Positions 1 to 10,476 of a stretch of DNA of 64,000 bases are shown piece by piece; position 1 is the stretch's first letter; each line of letters begins with the position of its first letter. The DNA is from Bacteroidota bacterium (GTDB lineage Bacteria; Bacteroidota; Bacteroidia; Sphingobacteriales; Sphingobacteriaceae), in contig JAMFRP010000026.1 of the NCBI GenBank assembly GCA_026224775.1, positions 124,001 through 188,000 of the forward strand, read 5' to 3'. The translations under genes were made by a program, and so were the position numbers. The notes under the pieces were generated by a model. That model was given only the letters and a program-made list of their open reading frames with translations, ran no database searches and had not been told where the DNA came from.

Positions 1-3000
1 GTATTTGGTAATAACAAATAAGTTTTGTCCGCTAACAAATAGCTTTAAGCTGGTCATGGCAATAGCTTTTGCCCATTGTGATGGCAAAGTATAGCCCAGG
101 CGCACATTTTGTAAACGAAGGAATGAAGCGCTCTCCAGGAACCTGTCAGACATCACTAAATTCGGGTTTGGCGAGCCAATGTGTGGTGCCGGGATGTTTG
201 AATTTGGATTGCTTGGTGACCAGTAGTTTGCAGACGAAGCCAGTTGGTTTTGATATAAACTAGATAAACCTGCTGTTTCATATTCCAATGCATCTAATAT
301 TTTGCCACCGTATGATCCATAGAAGAATACAGAAAGTTCAAAATTCTTGTAGTCGAAGGTGTTTGTTACACCATAAGTAAAGTCAGGGTTAGGGTTACCT
401 AGTGGAACCTGATCGCTTGCATCAACTTTGCCGTCATGATTAGTATCCTGATACTCTAAATCACCAAGCCAGATAGTGCTTGGCTGGTTAGGAGCATTGG
501 TAACTACTTGTACACTACCTGTAACATTTTGTGGGTGTGTAGCCAGATATTGTAATTGGGCTTGAGTTTTAACAACACCTAAAACTTTATATCCAAAAAA
601 CTCGCCAACTGGGTAGCCTACAATTGTTTTGGTAGGGGTTAAGCTGTTAAAGCTTAAGTTTTCTTTTCCGATTATTGGAGGGGCACCGTTTAATGAAGTT
701 ACCACATTTGAATAATGTGAGAATGTAACTGTAGTGGTCCACTTAAAGTCTTTACTTACTATGTTTTTACTGTTGATAGTAACTTCGATACCTTTATTTT
801 CAATCTGTCCTGCATTTACATACGGCGCTTGTATGCCTGCAGGATTGTCACCATATTCATTAGGCCCACCAATCAAAAAGTAAGGTAATGGCTCCTGGAA
901 AAGGAAGTTCTTAGATGTTTTTTGATAGTAATCAACACTTCCGTCAATACGATTGAACAAAGTGAAATCTATACCGGCATCCTTTTGAATAGCAGTTTCC
1001 CATGTAAGGTTTGGGTTAGCCACATTATGTATAATAAATCCTGTTCCAAATGCGGTAGGTATAGCTGTTAATGATGCACCATAGGAATATGGAGGTACAT
1101 TTGAGTTACCTGTTGTTCCATAACCCAATCTTATTTTAATATTATCAGCAATTTGTTTTATTGGAGCCATGAATGATTCGTCAGATAATCTCCATGAGAC
1201 CGCGGCTCCGGGGAAGTAACCAACTTGATGACCTTCTGCAAAATTAGAAGTACGGTCACTACGGATATTTGCAGTAATACTGTATTTATTGTCAAAAGTA
1301 TAAATGGCGCGTGCAAGGTACGATTCCATTACCTGGGTTTGTTTGTATTCAGGTACAGAAGCCGCAACTGAATTTGCAAGGGCTATACTTTGTATTTGAT
1401 TACCTGCAACAAATCCTGAACCGGAAAGAGGCAGCTGATCGAAAGTAGATTCCCATACTTCGTGGCCTGCAATCGCGGTTAAATTACTTTTACCCCAGGT
1501 ATGGCCATAATTAAAATATTCTTTCCAGCTCCAGTATGTGCTGTTTGTAGTTTGTCGGCTTAATGAAGCAGTCGCATTTGATATATTGTATTGTGAGGGT
1601 GTTCCTGTAGCACCATAGCTATAAGTTGGATTAAATGTTTGTGCGTCCGACCAGTTAAAGTCACCATCAACCTCTGACCTTAAAGTTAAATCTTTAAAGA
1701 ATTTTATCTCAGCATATAAATTTCCGTTTATTTCATTGCGGTTTAAAGTATTAGTAATGTTTAAAGCCTGTTGTACCGGATTAACACCACCCTCTAATGT
1801 GCCTGAAGGGGTAACATAAGGGCCTGCATAAGAGCCATCAGGATTATAAACAGATTGGTCCGGAGGTGATAATAGCGCATTATAAATAATACCTGTATTG
1901 CTTCCAAGTCCAACATTTTCGTCACTGCGGCTGGCGCCAAGTGTAGTTCCTATTTTAAGCCAGTCTTTTGCTTGTGAATTTATGTTTGCTCTGATAGAAT
2001 AACGATCAAAATTAAAGCCTAAAACAGTACCATCTTGTTTAAAATATCCTGCTGATACGTAATAATCAGATTTATCGGAACCGCCAGATACAGAAATATC
2101 ATGATTTTGTTCAAAAGCAGTACGGAATATTGCTTTTTGCCAGTCGGTGCCAGGGCCTAAAGCACTAGGATCGGCAAATTCAGCTCTTGGTTGTGTACCG
2201 TAAACAGAAGCAAGGCTATTTTGTAAAGTAGCATATTGCTGCAAGTTCATCATATCCAAGAATTTACCTTGTTGTTGTAATCCTACCCAGCCATCATAAG
2301 TTACACGTGCATTACCGCTTTTACCACGTTTGGTAGTAACAATAATTACACCGTTTGCACCCCTGCTACCATAAATAGCAGTTGCAGAAGCATCTTTCAA
2401 TATATCAATTGATGCGATATCATTTGGGTTTAGCATTCCAAGCGGGCTTACGCTGGTTTCCTCTTGTCCGCCTCCCGGGCGCGTTAATTGTACGCCATTA
2501 GTACCGCCATTGGAGCCAGGTAACATTCCTTCACCCTGTACTTCAACTCCATCAATTACATAGAGTGGTTCGCTTGAGCCGAAAGATGTAATGCCACGAA
2601 TGTGCACCGAAGTTGCACTGCCCGGCTGTCCGGAGTTAGCAGTAACAGTTACACCTGCAGCTTTACCTTGCAACATCTGATCAACACTTGCTTGTGGAAT
2701 ATCCTGGATGTCTTTAGCAGAAATAGATGATATTGCACCGTTTACATCACCTCTTTTTTGTGAGCCATAACCAATTACAACTACATCGGTTAATTGGCTG
2801 GCTACTGATTTTAGAGTAACATTGATATTTGTCCTGCTACCAACGGTAACATCGGCAGATTCCATCCCCACAAAACTAAAATGCAATACCGAATTTGTAC
2901 TTGCCGGTATGCTAATGGAATAGTGCCCATTTATATCAGTAATTACAGCAATAGTGCTGCCTTTTAGTGAAACCGTTACACCTGGCAGTGTAACATCTTG

Positions 3001-3114
3001 GCCGTCACTAACGGTTCCTTTGATGGTGATTAGGCCCCCTGTTGATTGTGAAAATGCCGGGGCATACACAAGCAGAGCCATAAACAGCATCGCCATTTGT
3101 AGAATTTTTCTCAT
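1..3114 (-). CDS. SusC-like TonB-dependent outer-membrane receptor, C-terminus cut by window edge
   Basis: The reading frame is open without a stop from the ATG at 3114 to the first base of the window, about 1038 codons. The N-terminus has a signal peptide ending near an AFSQ site, then a carboxypeptidase-regulatory-like domain (KGTVSD, LPGVTV, FSFVGM). A SusC plug follows with VVVIGYGSQKRGDV, LQGKAAGV, VHIRGI, LYVIDGV and GSRGANGVIIVTTKRG. The rest is beta-barrel. At the window edge the protein reads NLFVITKY, the motif found about 50 residues before the end in the other SusC proteins here, so only a short C-terminal piece is missing. It should import oligosaccharides across the outer membrane with TonB energy. 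The expected SusD partner would lie to the left, outside the window. Its substrate cannot be told. A divergent DUF6377 regulator starts 562 bp upstream. Confidence 0.93.
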   Translation of the reverse strand, partial: MRKILQMAMLFMALLVYAPAFSQSTGGLITIKGTVSDGQDVTLPGVTVSLKGSTIAVITDINGHYSISIPASTNSVLHFSFVGMESADVTVGSRTNINVTLKSVASQLTDVVVIGYGSQKRGDVNGAISSISAKDIQDIPQASVDQMLQGKAAGVTVTANSGQPGSATSVHIRGITSFGSSEPLYVIDGVEVQGEGMLPGSNGGTNGVQLTRPGGGQEETSVSPLGMLNPNDIASIDILKDASATAIYGSRGANGVIIVTTKRGKSGNARVTYDGWVGLQQQGKFLDMMNLQQYATLQNSLASVYGTQPRAEFADPSALGPGTDWQKAIFRTAFEQNHDISVSGGSDKSDYYVSAGYFKQDGTVLGFNFDRYSIRANINSQAKDWLKIGTTLGASRSDENVGLGSNTGIIYNALLSPPDQSVYNPDGSYAGPYVTPSGTLEGGVNPVQQALNITNTLNRNEINGNLYAEIKFFKDLTLRSEVDGDFNWSDAQTFNPTYSYGATGTPSQYNISNATASLSRQTTNSTYWSWKEYFNYGHTWGKSNLTAIAGHEVWESTFDQLPLSGSGFVAGNQIQSIALANSVAASVPEYKQTQVMESYLARAIYTFDNKYSITANIRSDRTSNFAEGHQVGYFPGAAVSWRLSDESFMAPIKQIADNIKIRLGYGTTGNSNVPPYSYGASLTAIPTAFGTGFIIHNVANPNLTWETAIQKDAGIDFTLFNRIDGSVDYYQKTSKNFLFQEPLPYFLIGGPNEYGDNPAGIQAPYVNAGQIENKGIEVTINSKNIVSKDFKWTTTVTFSHYSNVVTSLNGAPPIIGKENLSFNSLTPTKTIVGYPVGEFFGYKVLGVVKTQAQLQYLATHPQNVTGSVQVVTNAPNQPSTIWLGDLEYQDTNHDGKVDASDQVPLGNPNPDFTYGVTNTFDYKNFELSVFFYGSYGGKILDALEYETAGLSSLYQNQLASSANYWSPSNPNSNIPAPHIGSPNPNLVMSDRFLESASFLRLQNVRLGYTLPSQWAKAIAMTSLKLFVSGQNLFVITKY

Positions 3115-3143
3115 AATATGATTAGTTTTATAATTGATTATAT

Positions 3144-3151
3144 CAAAATTA
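3144..3151 (-). promoter_or_regulatory. Candidate -7 promoter element of the left SusC gene
   Basis: On the minus strand this reads TAATTTTG, matching the Bacteroidota -7 consensus TAnnTTTG. It predicts a leader of about 25 nt before the SusC ATG at 3114. No clear -33 element is visible, so this rests on one motif. Confidence 0.3.
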
Positions 3152-3219
3152 CCCTAGGAATGACATGTATTATAATATTTTTTTACCATTCTATAATTAA
3201 AAATTATCTGTAAAAAGCT

Positions 3220-3234
3220 TATACGAGGCGTATA
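3220..3234. promoter_or_regulatory. Perfect inverted repeat TATACG-AGG-CGTATA, candidate operator
   Basis: Six-base arms are perfectly inverted around a three-base spacer, 106 bp upstream of the SusC start and about 70 bp from its candidate -7 box. The site sits in the gap shared with the DUF6377 regulator, as expected for an activator or repressor binding site. Function is inferred from symmetry and position only. Confidence 0.35.
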
Positions 3235-3676
3235 CAGACTAATATGCAAGGCAATAGGTGATATTATTTTAACATTTATTTATTCTAAATAATCAATTTA
3301 CTGTTCATTTGCTTGTGTTTTCTCTCGAATTTCGAGGTTGGTTTATTCGATTTAGCAATAATTGCTATAAACAAATAGTCAATTTTATGATACTTGGTGC
3401 AAAAAAAGTATCACCTTTTAATAATCGCATTTGCAATTGAGCCACGATGAGAAATCATTTTAGAGCGCAATAAATTATTACTAAAGGAGATTTAGTAGGT
3501 GTAAAATTTATGGTATTAAAATATCAAAGTTTAAAAGACTTAGTGTTTTGATATAGCAATATATATTACTGCTGTTTTGCCCTAAAAAAGAGAAATATTT
3601 GTGGATTTAGGTTTATAAAACTAAAAAGTTTTATAAATTTAATACTTTATAAACTACAGTTATTTTCGAGTATAAT

Positions 3677-5380
3677 ATGATGAAGTTGATACGGCTACTG
3701 ATATTGGCGCAGGTTGTTTTGTTGTTTGATTCTGCTGCACATGCCCAATCAACTACTGATAGTTTACTTAACCAACTTAATAGTGTATTGGCTAATAAAG
3801 AGGTGCTTGTTAAACAGAAGCAGGAAGCCATTGCTGGAATAAAACAGCACCTGAAGTTTGCAAAATCCGAAAGCGCCAAATACGATGTTTATGACCAGCT
3901 ATTTGAGCAATATAAATCCTTCATTCATGATTCGGCTTATGTTTATTGCAAAAAATTAAATACTTGCGCCTACCTGCTTAAAGATGAAAATAAAATAAAC
4001 TACTCCCGTTTAAATATGGGGTTCATCCTGGTGTCTGCAGGTATGTTTAAGGAAGGTTTAGATACCCTGAGCAAAGTAAACGTTAAGTACCTGACTAATG
4101 AGCAACGATATAATTATCTTTTTTTGCAAGTGCGCAGTAATTTCGACCTGGCAGATTTTGATAAGATAAGCGATTACTACAATAAGTATAGCCTTAAAGG
4201 TTTAAGTTATTGCGATTCTATCCTAAAGCAAAACAAACCCGATTCATATGAATATCTTTCGGCATTAGGTTTAAAATTACTTCGGACTCAGGATTATAAA
4301 AATGCAATAATCCCTTATGAAAAATTATTGCGGTTGAAACAAAGCTATCAGGACAGCGCTATTAATTATAGCTGTTTAAGTTTTCTTTATTTCGAGATGG
4401 GGCAAGCAGATAAAGGGCTTCCTTTATTAATTAAATCTGCTATAGTTGACAATATGCACTCAACTAAAGAATCTGTTGCGTTAACCAATCTTGCTACCCA
4501 CATATTACAACGTGGCGATATTGAAACCGCCTTCAGTTATATAAACAATGCTATTGATGACGCCAATTTTTATGGCGCACGCCACCGCGAAGCACAGATA
4601 AGCAATATTATGCCAATTATTGAAAGCGAACAGATAGGGGGGATAGAAAAGCAAAAACGCTCATTACTTATTTACGCTTCTATAATTACTGTGTTGGTTT
4701 TTCTGGTAATTATTTTTTCGATTATAGTGCTAAAACAACTTAAGAAGCTACGAATCGCTGATCAGATCATCGTAAATAAAAACAACGATTTAAATGTAGC
4801 TAACGCATCGCTGATAAAAGTAAACACCCGGCTTGATAATGCCAACCGTACATTATTGCAATTTAATTTAAAGCTTGACGAGGCCAATATGATTAAGGAT
4901 GAATACATTGGCTATTTTTTCAATACCCACTCTGATTATATTGAAAAGCTCGACAGGCTTAAACGGTCAATAGAAAAAAACATGCGCGAAAAGCGTTACG
5001 AAGAAGTTTTAATGGTTCTTAATCGTTTAAATACCAATTTCGAGCGTGAAAACTTGTCACATAGTTTTGATAAAGTGTTTTTAAATATCTTCCCCAAATT
5101 TGTGGAAGATTTTAATGCTTTATTTGATGCCGATCATCAAATACATTTAGCCGAGGGGCAATTGCTTAACAGCGAACTGCGCATTTTTGCCTTAATACGT
5201 TTAGGTATACATGATAACGAAACCATCGGTAAGATCCTGAATTATTCAGTTAACACTATCTACACTTATAAAACCAAGGTTAAAAACAAATCGCTGATCC
5301 CTAACGAAGAGTTTGAAGACAAAATAATGCTGATAAAAGCAGTTAAAGAAAATGTAGATCACCTTAACCAGGTAGATTAA
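3677..5380 (+). CDS. DUF6377 membrane-anchored TPR/HTH regulator
   Basis: This 567-residue protein has a signal peptide (residues 1-23, AHAQ), then a helical TPR-like periplasmic part (about 30-320). A single transmembrane helix follows (about 330-352), then a cytoplasmic coiled coil (355-410). The C-terminal region ends in a LuxR-like helix-turn-helix (about 498-535; [14 protein letters not shown], then [17 protein letters not shown]). This is the layout of Bacteroidota DUF6377 proteins, which commonly sit beside SusC/SusD loci and are thought to be one-component sensors of glycan signals that bind DNA directly. It lies between a divergent SusC and the convergent amylase of the starch locus, so either may be its target; the shared gap with SusC makes that the better guess. 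Two ATG codons are adjacent at the start (3677 and 3680). Confidence 0.85.
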   Translation: MMKLIRLLILAQVVLLFDSAAHAQSTTDSLLNQLNSVLANKEVLVKQKQEAIAGIKQHLKFAKSESAKYDVYDQLFEQYKSFIHDSAYVYCKKLNTCAYLLKDENKINYSRLNMGFILVSAGMFKEGLDTLSKVNVKYLTNEQRYNYLFLQVRSNFDLADFDKISDYYNKYSLKGLSYCDSILKQNKPDSYEYLSALGLKLLRTQDYKNAIIPYEKLLRLKQSYQDSAINYSCLSFLYFEMGQADKGLPLLIKSAIVDNMHSTKESVALTNLATHILQRGDIETAFSYINNAIDDANFYGARHREAQISNIMPIIESEQIGGIEKQKRSLLIYASIITVLVFLVIIFSIIVLKQLKKLRIADQIIVNKNNDLNVANASLIKVNTRLDNANRTLLQFNLKLDEANMIKDEYIGYFFNTHSDYIEKLDRLKRSIEKNMREKRYEEVLMVLNRLNTNFERENLSHSFDKVFLNIFPKFVEDFNALFDADHQIHLAEGQLLNSELRIFALIRLGIHDNETIGKILNYSVNTIYTYKTKVKNKSLIPNEEFEDKIMLIKAVKENVDHLNQVD

Positions 5381-5402
5381 TCGCCGATCACATTCTAAGG
5401 CA

Positions 5403-5433
5403 ATAAAAAGCCCCGAAGATAAATTCTTCGGAG
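5403..5433 (-). terminator. Intrinsic terminator of the GH13 amylase gene
   Basis: The arms CCGAAGA (5413-5419) and TCTTCGG (5425-5431) form a 7-bp stem with a 5-nt loop. Read on the minus strand the stem is followed by CTTTTTATTG. This fits termination of the minus-strand gene ending at 5466. The plus-strand side has no T-run. Confidence 0.65.
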
Positions 5434-5465
5434 CCATATCCTTAGGTTAGCATTATTCAATAGTT

Positions 5466-6821
5466 TTAATTTTTCAGTACAATATATTGGTAGGGGGTAA
5501 GCGTAATAGTGCTGCTCAATTTGCTTAAACTCCCTGTAAAACCATCTTTCCAATTATAAGCCAACAGGTTATGTGGAATGGTGTAACTAACAGTCGTATT
5601 TCTTAAGTTTGACAACACCAAAACCGTTTCCCCACCTATTGTCCTGGTAAAGGCACATACGTCATCGCTACTGTATGAGGTTAATTCACCTCTTCTTACT
5701 GCGTCACTACCGTTTCTAAAAGCAATTACTTTTTTGTATTCAGCGGTAACATCCGGATTTAACGACCAGTCAATTTTTGAGTTGGTGAAAGGAAATACCA
5801 AAGAATATGGCGTACCAACTTCCTGTCCGTCATATATCATGGGCACACTTTTCATATAAGCAACTACAACAAAAGCCGCCATTGAACCTTTTTTACCTCC
5901 AAATAGTTGTATTGGCGAGCCATCAGAGCTATTTACATCGTGATTAGTAATGTATCTAACCATTTCCTGGCCATCAATAGCGTTAGTGTAATCCTTTACG
6001 TTGATGGTATCAATAGATATTACAGACTTTCCATCTTTATAGATCTTCTTCAGGTTTTCAAAAAATCTAAATCCAAAATTATAGTCAAAACCAGCATTGA
6101 AGTTTTCACCTCGTGACCCTTCAGCTAAAAATAGCAACTTGTGTGCAGGTATGTTTCTAAGTGTATCAATAGCCTGTTTCCAAAAATCAGCAGGAGGACC
6201 GTCGGCATAATCACATCTAAAACCATCAACATTTGCTGCTAAAACCCAATACTTCATGTCTTTTATCATGGTTAGGCGCATATCGTTGTTTTTAAAATTT
6301 AACTGGGCAACGTCGTGCCAGGTTTGTGCGTGTTTGATGTTACCTGTTGAATCCTGCTCGTACCAGTCTTTATTCACTATCCATGGGTTATCCCATGATG
6401 TATGGTTACCTACCCAATCTATTATGATAGTCATTTTTCTTTTATGCACACCATCCACCAATGCCCGTAAATCATCAAGTGTTCCAAATTCAGTATTTAT
6501 TTTACGGTAGTCCTTTACCGAGTAAGGAGAGCCTTGAGCTTTTAGCACACCTACCGGATAAATAGGTAAAATATAAACCACATTAACGCCTAATGCTTTT
6601 ATCGAATCTAATCGTGCTATAACGCCTTTAAAATTGCCGTCTTTACTAAACGAACGCATATTTACCTGGTACATGGATACATCGCGCCTGTCGGGTACAT
6701 TATTATATGGTTTACCATATTGCGGTGGATCCTGATCTGGTGTGGTCTGAGCCATCGCGGTAGTGGGAATGATCCCGGAAAGTATGGCCGTTACAGCCAT
6801 GTAGCTTATTATTCTTTTCAT
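5466..6821 (-). CDS. Secreted GH13 alpha-amylase
   Basis: A 451-residue alpha-amylase-family enzyme with a signal peptide ending at TAMAQ (about residue 25). All GH13 signature regions are present: region I DWVGNH (135-140), region II GFRCDYA with nucleophile D204, region III FLAEG with acid/base E234, and region IV ITNHD with D295. It should cut internal alpha-1,4-glucan bonds in the periplasm or outside the cell. It is close to the GH13 lipoprotein at 15789-17180 (shared YGxPYxxxP start, SPYSVKDY and TSWDN motifs) but keeps the region I histidine that the other has lost. It is transcribed away from the SusCDE operon across a 653-bp gap, so joint control by a shared regulator is likely. It has no lipobox, so it is probably soluble. 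Confidence 0.93.
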   Translation of the reverse strand: MKRIISYMAVTAILSGIIPTTAMAQTTPDQDPPQYGKPYNNVPDRRDVSMYQVNMRSFSKDGNFKGVIARLDSIKALGVNVVYILPIYPVGVLKAQGSPYSVKDYRKINTEFGTLDDLRALVDGVHKRKMTIIIDWVGNHTSWDNPWIVNKDWYEQDSTGNIKHAQTWHDVAQLNFKNNDMRLTMIKDMKYWVLAANVDGFRCDYADGPPADFWKQAIDTLRNIPAHKLLFLAEGSRGENFNAGFDYNFGFRFFENLKKIYKDGKSVISIDTINVKDYTNAIDGQEMVRYITNHDVNSSDGSPIQLFGGKKGSMAAFVVVAYMKSVPMIYDGQEVGTPYSLVFPFTNSKIDWSLNPDVTAEYKKVIAFRNGSDAVRRGELTSYSSDDVCAFTRTIGGETVLVLSNLRNTTVSYTIPHNLLAYNWKDGFTGSLSKLSSTITLTPYQYIVLKN

Positions 6822-7474
6822 TTTTTATGTTGACTTATATTTTGTCTTTTAATAGGCACGTAATTATATAACCTTATGCTTAATGTATAGCTGCATGTAC
6901 TATATGCGATAAATAATTAGCATGAATAAATTGATATTGTTTTATGCTCAACATCAACAAAAAGCATAATTGGTTTATTTGTGTCAGCTGCCATTTTAGA
7001 AGCGACACTATACAAATGAACTATTCATCAGTGCAAAAATCAATACAACGAAAGGCCGATATAGAATTTAATATATGGCTTTATATATAAGAATTTGATT
7101 TATAGCTTATTGTGTGTATTTACACTATTAGTAAATATTGATTTTTATTTACTAGAGAAATGTTTGAAATACAATTATTCATCCTGGATAGGATAAAGCA
7201 CTATTGAAAAAAGTCAGTTTATTGCGATAATCCTATAATTTCATATTTACGATCACTTTTTGATTCATATTATCCTTAATAATAATCTATATATTCTTTT
7301 TGTATTTAAGTAAGTAAATAATTGATTATCAATGCATTGTTTATTTATGTTATTTGATTTTTTTAATATTGGATGTTTGATTAGTTGTATTTCCCTCCAA
7401 TCCTAATTTACTTTGATAATCCTAACCGCTATAGCAGCGGATAGTTTTTAACCAATTTATTAAACCCAAAATCA
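6822..7474. other. Divergent control region of the starch locus
   Basis: The 653-bp AT-rich gap has no supported gene. It must carry the promoters of the minus-strand amylase and the plus-strand SusCDE operon. It holds a spaced inverted repeat TTATGCT (6942-6948) / AGCATAA (6963-6969). A weak SusC promoter candidate has TTG at 7385-7387, a 20-nt spacer and TTACTTTG at 7408-7415 (one mismatch to TAnnTTTG). A small hairpin, CCGCT (7426-7430) / AGCGG (7436-7440), would sit near the 5' end of the SusC mRNA. Confidence 0.5.
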
Positions 7475-10468
7475 ATGAAACAAGTTTACTTATTTAAGTA
7501 TGGCCTTACCGTACTATTACTAATTTGTGCAATAAGTGTATTTGCACAAAACAAGCCCTTTACAGGTAAAGTAGTTGATGAAACAGCCCAACCTCTTCCA
7601 GGTGCAACCGTTCACATTAAAGGGACTGACCAAACCACTACTACCGATGCAAAAGGTGTATTCTCATTTCCCAATAAAGGTCAATCAGCAATTGCTGTAA
7701 CAATCACTTTTGTTGGGTATGATGTATTTGATAAAACAATTGCAGCAACCGATGAAAGACCTATTATTCAATTAGTTCCTAATCAAAAGGCTTTATCAGA
7801 GGTTATTGTTGTAGGTTATAACTCTGTTAAAAAGACAGATCTTGTAGGATCAGTATCAAGTATTTCAGCTAAGGATTTAAATCCGGGGCCCAGCACCAAT
7901 CCATTGGAGCAGTTGGCAGGTAAAGCGGCAGGTGTAAATATTACCTCAACAGGTAGTGAGCCTGGGGTTGCACCTACAGTACGTATTCGCGGTATAACTT
8001 CTCTGGAAGGCGGGAACGATCCCTTAGTGATTGTTGACGGTATACAAGGTGACATGACTTTACTGAACCAGGTACCCCCAAGTGAAATAGAAAACGTACA
8101 GGTATTGAAAGATGCTGTTGCAACAGCTCAATATGGTTCGCGCGGTGCGGCAGGTGTAATTATTATTACCACTAAAAGAACTCAGGCAGGTAAAACAAGT
8201 ATTGAATATACCGAGAATACTTCGCTTGACGTGATTGCCAAAACCCTGCATGAACTAAATGCAGCACAATGGACGCAAGAAGCAGCTGCTTTAGGTGTTG
8301 ATGCTTCAGCTAACCATGGTTCAAATACAGATTGGTTTAATTTATTGACACAAAATGGTGTAACCCAAAACCATACACTTGCCTTTGGCGGTGCTACTGA
8401 TGAGTTTAATTATCGTGCGTCATTAAGCGCTATTGACCAAACAGGTATCGTTATTAATTCAAACTACCATAAATACATCGGTAGGATTGTGGCAACACAA
8501 AAAGCTTTAAATGATAAGCTTACCCTGACCATGAATTTAAATAGCGGTGTTAATAATACTACCTACAGTCCTACAGGTGTGGGCCCTGTATCTTATCAAT
8601 CAAATTTGATAAGCCAGACCTATATTTCAAGGCCAACAGACCCGGTATATAACACTGATGGAAGTTATTATATCGATCCAAACGTATTTCAATACGTAAA
8701 CCCTTATGCGGTAGCTAAAACCGTTAAGAATGTTGACGATTTTGACAACCTTTTCGGAAGCTTAAGAGCCGATCTGGATATCTACAAAGGATTAACAGCA
8801 GGATGGTTTGGTAGCTGGAGAAAAACTGATGAAAATACTGGTTATTATGCTCCGGCAGCATCTACACTTACAAATGCTATTGCTTACGACGGTATCGCGA
8901 ACATCAACAATAAGCATACCGATGAAAAATTAATGGACATCAATTTGAAATATGCCCATGATTTCGGAAAAAGTCATTTTGATGTACAAGGTATTTATGA
9001 GTGGCAACGCCAAACCTATTTTGGTGACTTTGCACAAGCCAGAGGCTTTATAAATGATATTGCTACCTATAACGCTTTACAGGCAGGAACATTTGCTGAT
9101 GCGCAACCAGGCGATGTTTCATCGTATAAAAACGACAGGACACTGGTTTCATTCATTGGGTTGGCTAATTATAATTATAACCATGAATACTATTTAACCG
9201 CAAGCATTAGGCGTGATGGTTCATCTGTATTTGGTGCTAATAACAAATTTGCCAATTTCCCATCAGCAGGCGCATCATGGAAGATCGATCAGGAAGATTT
9301 CATAAAAGATCAAAACGTGATAAGTAGCCTTAAATTACGCGTAGGTTATGGCGAAACAGGTAATCAGCAGGGTATTCAGCCTCAAAACTCGCTAGCATTG
9401 GTAGGTTTAGCCGGTACCACTTATTTTGGTGGACAGGTAATCCCTTATTATGCTGCAACTCAGAATAATAACCCCAACCTAAAATGGGAAACCAAGAAAC
9501 AGGCGGATGCGGGTTTAGATTTCGGTTTATTTAGTGACAGACTTACCGGTACAGTTGACGTTTATACAGCTAATACCGATAACCTTTTGTTCAACTATGC
9601 TGTTCCTGTTGAAGGGCCGTTTAATTACCCTACATTCCTTACAAACCTTGGTTCAATCCAAAATCGTGGCCTTGAGCTTTCACTAAGCTACGCGGTAATC
9701 AGAAATGATAAAATGACATTTACGCTTGCAGGTAATGGATCATTAATGCAAAGTAAAGTGTTAAGCCTTGGTGGTAATATAGAGGGGGTTAATGTTCCTA
9801 CTAACTATGTAGGTACTAATACACCCAATGCATACCTGGTTGTAGGAAAACCGATAGATACTTATCTTATTTTACACCATACAGGTGTAGATGCAACAGG
9901 TGCTGAAACCGTTGCCGGTGAAGTAAATGGACAAGTTGACCAAAGCGCGCAAAGTGCAGCCAGGGTTGATGAAGGCCAGGCACTCCCTAAATATGATTAT
10001 GCCTTTACACCATCATTCTCTTATAAAAACTTTGATGTATCAATGGTTTGGCGAGGTGCCGGTGGTAACAAAATTTACAACTCAGTACGCTCAACATTAA
10101 GCTTGTTACAAAATATAGGTAAATCAAATGTGCTTGAAAGTGCAGTTGCTGAAGGGATACACTCGTCTTCTTTCGCTTCTGATGAGTGGTTAGAAAGCGG
10201 AAACTATTTAAGGTTTCAGAATCTATCATTCGGTTACAGGTTTAACGTAGCTAACAACAAGTACATTAGTTCTTTACGTGTATCGTTAACAGGGCAAAAT
10301 CTATTAACCATAACCAAGTATACAGGGCTTGATCCAGAAGTTAATACTACTGGAGGTGGTGCACAAGGTCTTGGAAATACAGGATATCAGGACTCATCAG
10401 GTAACGATGCCGGAGTTTATCCGCTTACCAGGACATTCTCAGCAGGTTTAGATATTGTATTAAAATAA
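7475..10468 (+). CDS. SusC-like TonB-dependent receptor of the alpha-glucan locus
   Basis: A 997-residue outer-membrane importer, the expected size for SusC. The signal peptide ends at SVFAQ (about residue 25). A carboxypeptidase-regulatory-like domain follows (KVVDETAQPLPGATV to FVGYDVF, about 30-95). The plug has EVIVVGYNSVKKTDLVGSVS, LAGKAAGV, VRIRGITS, PLVIVDGI and GSRGAAGVIIITTKR (about 110-235). The beta-barrel ends with GQNLLTITKYTGLDPE and YPLTRTFSAGLDIVLK. It should pass malto-oligosaccharides captured by the SusD protein encoded 8 bp downstream. The downstream SusE, GH31 and GH13 genes set the alpha-glucan assignment. The start has no Shine-Dalgarno, as usual in this phylum. Confidence 0.95.
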   Translation: MKQVYLFKYGLTVLLLICAISVFAQNKPFTGKVVDETAQPLPGATVHIKGTDQTTTTDAKGVFSFPNKGQSAIAVTITFVGYDVFDKTIAATDERPIIQLVPNQKALSEVIVVGYNSVKKTDLVGSVSSISAKDLNPGPSTNPLEQLAGKAAGVNITSTGSEPGVAPTVRIRGITSLEGGNDPLVIVDGIQGDMTLLNQVPPSEIENVQVLKDAVATAQYGSRGAAGVIIITTKRTQAGKTSIEYTENTSLDVIAKTLHELNAAQWTQEAAALGVDASANHGSNTDWFNLLTQNGVTQNHTLAFGGATDEFNYRASLSAIDQTGIVINSNYHKYIGRIVATQKALNDKLTLTMNLNSGVNNTTYSPTGVGPVSYQSNLISQTYISRPTDPVYNTDGSYYIDPNVFQYVNPYAVAKTVKNVDDFDNLFGSLRADLDIYKGLTAGWFGSWRKTDENTGYYAPAASTLTNAIAYDGIANINNKHTDEKLMDINLKYAHDFGKSHFDVQGIYEWQRQTYFGDFAQARGFINDIATYNALQAGTFADAQPGDVSSYKNDRTLVSFIGLANYNYNHEYYLTASIRRDGSSVFGANNKFANFPSAGASWKIDQEDFIKDQNVISSLKLRVGYGETGNQQGIQPQNSLALVGLAGTTYFGGQVIPYYAATQNNNPNLKWETKKQADAGLDFGLFSDRLTGTVDVYTANTDNLLFNYAVPVEGPFNYPTFLTNLGSIQNRGLELSLSYAVIRNDKMTFTLAGNGSLMQSKVLSLGGNIEGVNVPTNYVGTNTPNAYLVVGKPIDTYLILHHTGVDATGAETVAGEVNGQVDQSAQSAARVDEGQALPKYDYAFTPSFSYKNFDVSMVWRGAGGNKIYNSVRSTLSLLQNIGKSNVLESAVAEGIHSSSFASDEWLESGNYLRFQNLSFGYRFNVANNKYISSLRVSLTGQNLLTITKYTGLDPEVNTTGGGAQGLGNTGYQDSSGNDAGVYPLTRTFSAGLDIVLK

Positions 10469-10476
10469 TTAGAGTG

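Larger units (their letters stand above)
3115..3676. other. Intergenic control region between divergent SusC and DUF6377 regulator
   Basis: No coding sequence is supported in this 562-bp AT-rich gap. It should hold the promoters of both divergent genes. A -7-like box for the SusC gene, TAATTTTG read on the minus strand, lies at 3144-3151, about 30 nt before the ATG, but I see no -33 TTTG at the right spacing. A perfect inverted repeat at 3220-3234 is listed separately. A short antisense frame that overlaps the start of the regulator gene is a shadow. Confidence 0.6.

Noticed and set aside
69..263. A plus-strand 64-codon frame at the left edge
   Set aside because: It is antisense to the barrel region of the partial SusC gene, whose frame is intact across the same bases.
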